64,000 nucleotides of DNA from UMGS1696 sp963642885 (GTDB lineage: Bacteria > Bacillota > Clostridia > Oscillospirales > CAG-272), in the NCBI GenBank assembly GCA_963642885.1, contig CAVIJI010000005.1:1-64000 (forward strand). The letters run 5' to 3'. Below the pieces are notes generated by a model. That model had not been told where the DNA came from, searched no databases, and saw only the letters and a program-made list of their open reading frames with translations. Shown here piece after piece: positions 51,238-58,315 of this stretch. Within the stretch, counting starts at the first letter, position 1. The number at the start of each line of letters is the position of its first letter. A program made the translations under genes and the position numbers.

Positions 51238-53874
51238 ATGAACGCCGAAAAATTCACACAGAAAACTATAGAAGTAATTAATAACGCGCAGAATCTCGCG
51301 AGGGACAGACAGAACCAGACACTTGCGGCAGAGCACCTTCTGTACTCGCTTCTCGATATGGACGGGGGATTGGTACGTACACTGATTATGCGTATCGGTC
51401 AGAAATCGGGCAAAAACGATATAATCGACTCAATGCTGAACGATACAGATGCCGCAATCGAACGTCTTCCGAAGGTCAGCGGTGCGAGCGGTGAACTGTA
51501 TCCCTCGGGCGAGGTTTCATCGGTGCTTCGCTTTGCGGAAAAAGCGGCTTCGGGCATGAAGGACGAGTATATTTCGGTAGAACATATTATGCTCGGACTT
51601 TTATCGGAAGGCGGAAGAGGAGTACGCGATATTTGTGCGAGATACGGGGTCGGAACAAAAAGCTTTACCGATGAGCTTGCCAAGGTAAAAACATCACCCG
51701 TGACAAGCGATAATCCCGAGGATACATACGATGTACTCGAAAAATACGGTACGGATCTTGTCGAGAGGGCAAGAGAACAAAAGCTTGATCCCGTTATAGG
51801 CCGAGACAGCGAAATAAGAAGTGTCGTAAGAATACTTTCACGCAAGAGCAAGAATAACCCCGTATTGATAGGCGAACCGGGTGTCGGTAAAACCGCAATA
51901 GCCGAAGGTCTCGCACAGCGTATTGTCCGCGGCGATGTACCCGACGGACTCAAGGATAAAACGATATTCTCACTCGACATGGGTGCTCTTGTGGCGGGAG
52001 CGAAATACCGCGGAGAGTTCGAGGAAAGACTGAAGGCCGTGCTCAATGAAATCAAAAAGGCCGAGGGAAAGATTATTCTGTTTATCGATGAGCTTCATAC
52101 TATCGTTGGTGCAGGCAAGACGGAAGGCTCCATGGACGCAGGCAACCTGCTCAAGCCGATGCTGGCGCGCGGCGAGCTCCATTGTATAGGTGCTACGACG
52201 CTTGACGAATACAGAAAATATATTGAAAAGGATGCCGCTCTCGAAAGACGTTTTCAGCCCGTAATGGTAGACGAACCGACGGTTGAGGACACGATTTCCA
52301 TACTTCGCGGACTGAAAGAGAGATATGAAATATTCCACGGAGTAAGAATTCACGATAACGCTCTTGTTTCGGCGGCACTGCTTTCGCATCGTTACATAAC
52401 AGACCGTTTTCTTCCCGATAAAGCCATAGACCTTGTGGATGAAGCGTGCGCAATGATAAGAACGGAGATTGATTCGATGCCGAGCGAGCTTGACGATCTC
52501 AGACGTGACATCATGCAGCTCGAAATCGAGGAAATGTCGCTGAAGAAGGAAGAAGACAAGCTTTCACAGGACAGACTGGAAAAGCTGAGAGAAGAGCTTT
52601 CCGAGAAAAAAGAAAAATTCAACGAAATGAAGGCTCGCTGGGAGTCCGAGAAGGATGCCGCGGAGAATGTTAAAAAGCTTAAAGCCGATATCGAAAAGAT
52701 GACGGGAGATATCGAGCACGCACAGCTTAACGGCGAATACGAAAAGGCCGCGAGACTGAAGTATTCCGAGCTGCCCGCTTTACAGAAGAAGCTCGGTGAA
52801 ACAGAAGAACTGACCGAAAAGCAAAACCAGAATCTTCTTGTACGCTCTACGGTTACGGAAGAGGAGATTGCGGAGGTAGTGGCACGCTGGACGGGTATTC
52901 CCGTTTCAAAGCTGGTTGAGGGAGAAAGAGAAAAGCTTCTTCACCTTGAGGACATCCTTCATAAACGTGTTATAGGCCAGAACGAAGCCGTAAGACTTGT
53001 CAGCGAAGCAATTCAGCGTTCACGTGCGGGTATATCCGATCCGAACAGACCTATAGGAAGCTTTCTGTTCCTCGGCCCTACCGGTGTCGGCAAGACGGAG
53101 CTGGCGAAAACTCTTGCGGAGTGCCTGTTCGACGATGAACACAATATTGCGAGAATCGATATGACGGAGTACATGGAGAAATTCAGCGTATCCAGACTCA
53201 TCGGAGCGCCTCCGGGATATGTGGGATACGATGAAGGCGGTCAGCTTACGGAAGCCGTGAGACGCCATCCGTACAGTGTCGTATTGTTCGATGAGGTCGA
53301 AAAAGCACATCCCGATGTGTTCAATATTCTCCTTCAGATACTCGACGACGGAAGAATTACCGACAGTCAGGGAAGAACCGTTGACTTCAAGAATACGATA
53401 ATCATACTGACATCGAATATAGGAAGCCAGTATCTGCTTGACGGAATCACCGCAGACGGTGAAATAAGCGATGATGCGCGTGCTAAGGTTATGGCGGATC
53501 TCAGAGCATCATTCAGACCGGAATTTCTTAACAGACTTGACGAAACGATAATGTTCAAGCCTCTTACAAAGGATAACCTCGGCGGAATCATCGAAAATCT
53601 GCTTTCGGGTCTCAGAAAACGTCTTGCGGACAGAACAGCGGGCGGCGGACTTAATCTTGAAGTAACGGATGCGGCAAAGGATGTAATAATCGACAACGGA
53701 TATGATCCCGTTTACGGTGCGCGTCCGTTAAAGAGATATCTGCAGGGAACAGCAGAGACGTTGATTGCCAAGGAAATCCTTGCGGGAAACCTCAGTGCGG
53801 GAACTACTCTGGTACTCGATGCCGAAAACGGAAAGCTCACCTGCCATCCCGTTTTCAATCCGGAAATCAAATAA
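51238..53874 (+). CDS. clpB: ATP-dependent disaggregase ClpB
   Basis: 878 residues. Clp N-domain (about 1-140, EKFTQKTIEVINNAQNLA), first AAA+ module with GEPGVGKT and IILFIDELHTIVGAG, the ClpB-type coiled-coil middle domain (about 405-525, SQDRLEKLREELSEKKEKF), second AAA+ module with GPTGVGKT, and VVLFDEVEKAHPDVFNI. The middle-domain length separates ClpB from ClpC. With DnaK it rescues aggregated proteins in the cytoplasm. No CIRCE or CtsR-like box is seen in the short upstream gap, so it is probably transcribed with the RHH gene, possibly its regulator. AAAGGA precedes the ATG. Confidence 0.96.
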   Translation: MNAEKFTQKTIEVINNAQNLARDRQNQTLAAEHLLYSLLDMDGGLVRTLIMRIGQKSGKNDIIDSMLNDTDAAIERLPKVSGASGELYPSGEVSSVLRFAEKAASGMKDEYISVEHIMLGLLSEGGRGVRDICARYGVGTKSFTDELAKVKTSPVTSDNPEDTYDVLEKYGTDLVERAREQKLDPVIGRDSEIRSVVRILSRKSKNNPVLIGEPGVGKTAIAEGLAQRIVRGDVPDGLKDKTIFSLDMGALVAGAKYRGEFEERLKAVLNEIKKAEGKIILFIDELHTIVGAGKTEGSMDAGNLLKPMLARGELHCIGATTLDEYRKYIEKDAALERRFQPVMVDEPTVEDTISILRGLKERYEIFHGVRIHDNALVSAALLSHRYITDRFLPDKAIDLVDEACAMIRTEIDSMPSELDDLRRDIMQLEIEEMSLKKEEDKLSQDRLEKLREELSEKKEKFNEMKARWESEKDAAENVKKLKADIEKMTGDIEHAQLNGEYEKAARLKYSELPALQKKLGETEELTEKQNQNLLVRSTVTEEEIAEVVARWTGIPVSKLVEGEREKLLHLEDILHKRVIGQNEAVRLVSEAIQRSRAGISDPNRPIGSFLFLGPTGVGKTELAKTLAECLFDDEHNIARIDMTEYMEKFSVSRLIGAPPGYVGYDEGGQLTEAVRRHPYSVVLFDEVEKAHPDVFNILLQILDDGRITDSQGRTVDFKNTIIILTSNIGSQYLLDGITADGEISDDARAKVMADLRASFRPEFLNRLDETIMFKPLTKDNLGGIIENLLSGLRKRLADRTAGGGLNLEVTDAAKDVIIDNGYDPVYGARPLKRYLQGTAETLIAKEILAGNLSAGTTLVLDAENGKLTCHPVFNPEIK

Positions 53875-53905
53875 TAAATACTGCGGCAATCTGCCGTAAA
53901 AAATA

Positions 53906-53967
53906 AAAAATACCGTCCTCGTGATATGTACGCAAACGGCACATTGTCACGGAGACGGTATTTTTTT
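53906..53967. terminator. Bidirectional terminator between clpB and transketolase
   Basis: AAAATACCGTC with CGTGA inside pairs with TCACG and GACGGTATTTT around a 22-base loop; seven T follow on the plus strand and A-rich sequence on the other side. Confidence 0.9.
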
Positions 53968-53981
53968 ATTTTACGAAAAAA

Positions 53982-54923
53982 TTATTTCTTGAGAGCGACA
54001 GCGGCTTTTGCTTTTTCGGCAATAGCGACAGCGTCGAGATGGAAGAAGGATACAAGCTCCTTAGCGGGACCGCTGCGTCCGAATTCATCGTTTACGCCTA
54101 CTCTGAGAACGGGTGTGGGTCTCTTCTCGGAGAGAAGCTCGCATACCGCACCGCCAAGACCGCCGATTATGTTGTGCTCTTCGCATGTTACGATGCATCC
54201 GCACTTTTCGGCTTCGGCAATTACAAGCTCATTGTCAAGAGGCTTGATTGTAGCCATGTTCACTACGGAAGCGGAAATTCCTTCGTTTGCGAGAAGCTCG
54301 CGCGCGAGAAGAGCCTGTTCGACTTCGATACCGGTTGCGATGAGAGATACATCGTTTCCGTCGGCCATTTTTACGCCTTTTCCGATTTGGAACTGATACT
54401 TGTCATCGAAATATGTGGGCACTGCCATTCTGCCGAAACGGAGATAAACGGGACCCACATATTCGATAGCGGCTTTAACGGCGAGTCTTGCCTCGACGGC
54501 GTCCGCGGGATTGATGATTGTCATTCCGGGAATTGTGCGCATAAGTGCGATGTCTTCACAGCACTGGTGTGTGGCACCGTCTTCACCGACGGTGATTCCG
54601 GCATGAGTTGCACCGATTTTTACGTTTGTGTGGGGATAACCTATTGAGTTTCTTACCTGCTCGAAGCTTCTGCCTGCCGCGAACATAGCGAATGTGGAAG
54701 CAAACGGTATTTTACCGCAGAGTGACATGCCTACCGCAACACACATAAGGTTGTTTTCGGCAATACCGCAGTCAAAGAATCTATCGGGGAACGCTTTCTT
54801 AAAGGTGCCCGTTTTGGTGGCAGCCGCAAGGTCTGCGTCAAGAACCACAAGATTGTCGTATATGGCGCCAAACTCGGCAAGCGCTTTACCGTACGCTTCA
54901 CGGGTAGCAATTTTATCTGCCAT
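53982..54923 (-). CDS. Transketolase, C-terminal subunit
   Basis: 313 residues corresponding to the pyrimidine-binding and C-terminal domains of transketolase. FDCGIAENNLMCVAVGMSL carries the cofactor-activating Glu, and GEDGATHQCCEDIALMRTIPG and VYLRFGR are typical. With the N-terminal subunit encoded upstream it forms the full enzyme that moves two-carbon units between pentose- and triose-phosphate sugars. The split form is common in Clostridia and archaea. AAAGGAT precedes the ATG. The 143-base gap to the N-terminal subunit gene contains a duplicated gene end. Confidence 0.95.
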   Translation of the reverse strand: MADKIATREAYGKALAEFGAIYDNLVVLDADLAAATKTGTFKKAFPDRFFDCGIAENNLMCVAVGMSLCGKIPFASTFAMFAAGRSFEQVRNSIGYPHTNVKIGATHAGITVGEDGATHQCCEDIALMRTIPGMTIINPADAVEARLAVKAAIEYVGPVYLRFGRMAVPTYFDDKYQFQIGKGVKMADGNDVSLIATGIEVEQALLARELLANEGISASVVNMATIKPLDNELVIAEAEKCGCIVTCEEHNIIGGLGGAVCELLSEKRPTPVLRVGVNDEFGRSGPAKELVSFFHLDAVAIAEKAKAAVALKK

Positions 54924-55021
54924 GATATTTTATCCTTTCGATATTATGTGGAAGAACATTCGGACTGCTCGTCCGTGTTCGGGTGTATTCGGGTTTACTG
55001 TTTGATATTCTGTGTCGATGC

Positions 55022-55100
55022 TTATCTTTCGCCGAGGTCTTTCATGGCGATTTCGACGAAATGAGTTTATCTTTCGCCGAGGTCTTTCATGGCGATTTCG
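55022..55100 (-). repeat. Tandem copy of the 3' end of the transketolase N-subunit gene
   Basis: 34 bases at 55067-55100, covering the last ten codons and stop of the transketolase N-subunit gene, are repeated without change at 55022-55055 (period 45). The copy keeps the frame and the stop codon but has no start. An 11-base linker separates the copies. Confidence 0.95.
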
Positions 55101-55891
55101 TACTGTTCATCATTCGGAGCGGCACCGTGCCATGCAACATTGTTTTCCATGTAGGAAACGCCCTTGCCCTTTGTGGAGTGGCTGATGATTACAGAGGGCT
55201 TGTCTGTGCATTCTCTTGCTGCCTTGTATGCCGCCTCGATTGAATCGAAGTCATGCGCACAGCATTCGATTACGTTCCAGCCGAAAGCCTTGAACTTTGT
55301 GTCGTACGGAGTAGGATTCATTACCTCTGCAATAGGGCCGTCGATCTGGAGACCGTTGAAGTCGATGAGCCAGCAGAGATTTGAGAGATGATAGTGAGAT
55401 GCGAACATAGCCGCTTCCCATACCTGACCTTCTTCGGTTTCACCGTCACCGAGAATAGCATAGATACGAACCGATGTGTTGTCAAGCTTGTTGGCAAGAG
55501 CCATACCGCACGATGTAGATGCACCCTGGCCGAGAGAACCCGAGGTCATTTCAACACCGGGAGTGTGCTTCATGTCGGGATGTCCCTGAAGATAGCTGTC
55601 CGTGTGACGGAAGGTCTTAAGATCCTCAACGGGGAAGTATCCTCTGTGAGCGAGGGCGGAGTAAAGACCGGGGGCGCAATGTCCTTTGGAAAGAACAAGA
55701 CGGTCACGATCGGGCTTCTTCGGATCCTTGGGATCGATGTTCATTTCTTCGAAGTACAGATATGTCAGTACATCGGCGATGGACAGGCTTCCGCCGGGAT
55801 GTCCGCTTTTCGCTGAGTGAACGGCGTCAATGATGCCGACACGTATTTGGCGAGCGATTTCGGTGAGCTCGCATTTTCTTTTTGAATCCAT
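55067..55891 (-). CDS. Transketolase, N-terminal subunit
   Basis: 274 residues: the thiamine-diphosphate-binding domain of transketolase. GHPGGSLSIADVLTYLYF, LVLSKGHCAPGLYSAL, GSLGQGAS and GDGETEEGQVWEAA followed by DFNGLQIDG (the TPP motif) are all present. Works with the C-terminal subunit encoded just downstream in the pentose phosphate pathway, feeding arabinose, fucose and xylose products into glycolysis. AAAGGT precedes the ATG; the promoter is at 55957-55985. Its last ten codons are copied in the intercistronic gap. Confidence 0.95.
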   Translation of the reverse strand: MDSKRKCELTEIARQIRVGIIDAVHSAKSGHPGGSLSIADVLTYLYFEEMNIDPKDPKKPDRDRLVLSKGHCAPGLYSALAHRGYFPVEDLKTFRHTDSYLQGHPDMKHTPGVEMTSGSLGQGASTSCGMALANKLDNTSVRIYAILGDGETEEGQVWEAAMFASHYHLSNLCWLIDFNGLQIDGPIAEVMNPTPYDTKFKAFGWNVIECCAHDFDSIEAAYKAARECTDKPSVIISHSTKGKGVSYMENNVAWHGAAPNDEQYEIAMKDLGER

Positions 55892-55956
55892 GATTTATTT
55901 ACCTTTCATGAGAATTGTGCCGCTTATTAATATAAGTTACATTTTTATATGGTTTT

Positions 55957-55985
55957 ATTTTAATATATTTTGCTCTCAATGTCAA
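55957..55985 (-). promoter_or_regulatory. Promoter of the split transketolase genes
   Basis: Minus strand TTGACA (55985-55980), 17-base spacer, TAAAAT (55962-55957), leaving a leader of about 60 bases. Confidence 0.75.
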
Positions 55986-56081
55986 GTGAAATTCGACTAA
56001 GATTTATGGCATTGCCGTGCAAAGGTCGTTTTCATTGCTCGGTTTATACCTGATTACGCCCGCATAGGTGAAATAAGCATA

Positions 56082-56112
56082 AAATCGCTCCGTCAAGTGA
56101 ACGGAGCGATTT
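56082..56112 (-). terminator. Terminator of the binding-protein gene
   Basis: AAATCGCTCCGT and ACGGAGCGATTT pair over 12 bases around CAAGTGA. On the minus strand the stem is followed by TATGCTTATTT. It lies 37 bases past the stop at 56149. Confidence 0.85.
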
Positions 56113-56148
56113 CATAATGTCACATTATTCGAGCACCTTTACCGCATG

Positions 56149-57651
56149 TCAGTTTGCGGTATTTGCGTCAATCAGTGCAAGCATTTCATCAAGTGCGGTC
56201 TGAGAGCTTTCGTAATATTTTTCGATCTGAGATACCATTACAAAATCCTTCTTGTTCGTTTGGTACGAGAAAATACTGCTCAGCTTGCTGAACCAACCGA
56301 AGCCTTCCGCCCAGTCGTATACCTTGGATGCGAGAACATAGTCGAGCATTTCCTTCGTTTCCTCGTCGCGTATCAGCTTTGAACCGAGAATGAGCTCGTA
56401 CAAGGTGTTGTTGACAGTATCGGTGGAATAGCCGCTCATTACATCAAGCACAACGGCGCTGAGCTCGGGATCCGAGACAGATGTGGGAATCGACATTGAG
56501 GTACACCAAATCGGGTTTACAAGAGAACTGTAGGCTTCCTGTTCCTCGGAATATTTCGGAAGCGGAAGAAGAGTGAAGTCGGATTCCATATCGCGGAATT
56601 CGTTTATGCATCCGAGCAGCTCGTAATAAAGAACATTGCGGTCTTCCTTCATCATCGTACAGCAGGTTCCGTTGTCGCCCTGGTAGATTGAGCTTGAACT
56701 GACGACGGTGTTGTATATTTTTTCAGCCGCATTCAGGTAAGATTCTTCCTTGCACGCAATAACGGGAACGCCGTTTTCGTCCATATGCGTGTTGAGCGCA
56801 CCGGAGCCGCTCATAAGATGGTAGAGCGCGCCGCCGTTGTCGCAGAAGCCCCATGCATCGGTTTTGTCCATCTTACCGTCGCCGTTTATATCGTTCGTTA
56901 CGGCATCGGCAATGCTCATCATGTTGTCAAGTGTCCACTTGCCTTCACGGACAAGCTCTTTCGGATTGGTTAACGAATTCTGCCCGATAACGTTCATATT
57001 GCAGAAAATAACCGGTACCGCATAGTCATCGAAAACATTGTAGTGCCCTGCTACCGTGTAGAGAACCTCGTTTTTGTAGGTGAAGTTCGAGATAATGTTC
57101 TGATCCCACCACGGTGCGGATAAGTCCATTCCCGAGAGGGATTTCAAATTATAGACTTTGCTGTTTATTCCGAGCGTTATATTATAACTCAGACTGTACA
57201 GTACAAGGTCGCAGTTGTCGTCTCCGGACATGACGGAGTTGGTTACATAAGTCGAGATGTCGCCCACATCGAATACGGGACTTATTTTTACGTTCAATAG
57301 GTCTTCCGTGAGAATGTTGCGCTTGTACACGGCATCGTTGTAGCTGTCGCCTGTTTCCGATTCATAGTATACCTCGTTGGCATCGGAGCTTATCTTGCCG
57401 TAGAAAAAGGTTCCGGGTGAGTATGCGAGAATGCGGTAGCCGTATCCCATGTAGTCGTGGTCACCGTATTTTGCCGCAACGGTGTCTGTGACGGTTGTTT
57501 CGGATTCAACCGCGGGTGTCTCATCAACCGATGCGATACTGCTGTCGTCTGTCTGTGACTGCACCTCGGACGTATCGCCGCACGATGCAAACGTTCCGCA
57601 GAGCATAAGGGCAGCGAGCAAAAGTGAAACTCGTGATCTTGCGTTTGCCAT
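56149..57651 (-). CDS. Extracellular sugar-binding lipoprotein (orphan)
   Basis: 500 residues from the ATG at 57651, which has AAAGGAG 9 bases upstream. Signal peptide with lipobox CGTFASCGD, a Ser/Thr/Val-rich linker, then the same binding-protein family as at 37843: NDAVYKRNILTEDLLNVKI, calcium-loop-like DINGDGKMDKTDAWGF and FTLLPLPKYSEEQEAY. No permease or ATPase gene is next to it. It is divergent from the GH38 mannosidase across the 97-bp repeat array, so a mannose-containing oligosaccharide is a reasonable guess for the ligand. Promoter at 57691-57719. Confidence 0.88.
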   Translation of the reverse strand: MANARSRVSLLLAALMLCGTFASCGDTSEVQSQTDDSSIASVDETPAVESETTVTDTVAAKYGDHDYMGYGYRILAYSPGTFFYGKISSDANEVYYESETGDSYNDAVYKRNILTEDLLNVKISPVFDVGDISTYVTNSVMSGDDNCDLVLYSLSYNITLGINSKVYNLKSLSGMDLSAPWWDQNIISNFTYKNEVLYTVAGHYNVFDDYAVPVIFCNMNVIGQNSLTNPKELVREGKWTLDNMMSIADAVTNDINGDGKMDKTDAWGFCDNGGALYHLMSGSGALNTHMDENGVPVIACKEESYLNAAEKIYNTVVSSSSIYQGDNGTCCTMMKEDRNVLYYELLGCINEFRDMESDFTLLPLPKYSEEQEAYSSLVNPIWCTSMSIPTSVSDPELSAVVLDVMSGYSTDTVNNTLYELILGSKLIRDEETKEMLDYVLASKVYDWAEGFGWFSKLSSIFSYQTNKKDFVMVSQIEKYYESSQTALDEMLALIDANTAN

Positions 57652-57690
57652 AATGAAATCTCCTTTGCATAAAATAAATTTGTTGAAAAC

Positions 57691-57719
57691 AGTATAACAT
57701 AACGAAAATTCCTTGTCAA
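57691..57719 (-). promoter_or_regulatory. Promoter of the binding-protein gene
   Basis: Minus strand TTGACA (57719-57714), 17-base spacer, TATACT (57696-57691), about 35 bases before the ATG at 57651. Confidence 0.82.
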
Positions 57720-57778
57720 GCACCTATATAAAAATAAAAAAACGCACAAAATAAAATTAACTATAAAATAGTTGTACC

Positions 57779-58249
57779 GAATCATGCGACACAAATCAGG
57801 ATTATACGTAAGAGCAGGAGGATTAACGAACAATTATAACTGAACTGAATCCTGCGAGACAATTGGGATAAACTTTGGAGAATGCTTCATTGTATGAAGC
57901 ATTCTCGAGGAGCAGGCGGATAACGAACAATTATAACTGAACTGAATCCTGCGACACGATTGGTAGAAACTTTGGAGAATGCTTCATTGTATGAAGCATT
58001 CTCGAGGAGCAGGCGGATAACGAACAATTATAACTGAACTGAATCCTGCGACACGATTGGTAGAAACTTTGGAGAATGCTTCATTGTATGAAGCATTCTC
58101 GAGGAGCAGGCGGATTAACGAACAATTGTAACTGAACTGAATCCTGCGACACGATTGGTAGAAACTTTGGAGAATGCTTCATTGTATGAAGCATTCTCGA
58201 GGAGCAGGCGGATAACGAACAATTACAGCTGAGGTATATCCTGCGACAC
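57779..58249. repeat. 97/98-bp two-hairpin tandem array (4 copies plus partial ends)
   Basis: Units start at 57812, 57910, 58007, 58104 and 58202; the second and third are identical. Each has hairpin A (GCAGGCGGATAACG... ending ATCCTGC, with GCAGG/CCTGC) and hairpin B, a perfect 13-base stem GAGAATGCTTCAT / ATGAAGCATTCTC with loop TGT. The final partial copy ends 1 base before the -35 of the mannosidase promoter. There are no spacers, so this is not a CRISPR array. Confidence 0.95.
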
Positions 58250-58278
58250 TTGACAAAAAAAGCATAATTTACTATAAT
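58250..58278 (+). promoter_or_regulatory. Promoter of the GH38 mannosidase gene
   Basis: TTGACA (58250-58255), 17-base spacer, TATAAT (58273-58278), directly after the repeat array. Confidence 0.88.
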
Positions 58279-58315
58279 CATAGTCGGAAAACAATATTCT
58301 GCTTTGGAGGTAGAA

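Noticed and set aside
54039..54647. 202-codon plus-strand frame opposite transketolase
   Set aside because: Antisense shadow without ribosome site; the opposite strand encodes a full transketolase subunit.
57779..58249. CRISPR array
   Set aside because: Units are contiguous and nearly identical over their whole length, with no variable spacers and no cas genes in the window. The same applies to the arrays at 16885 and 24791.
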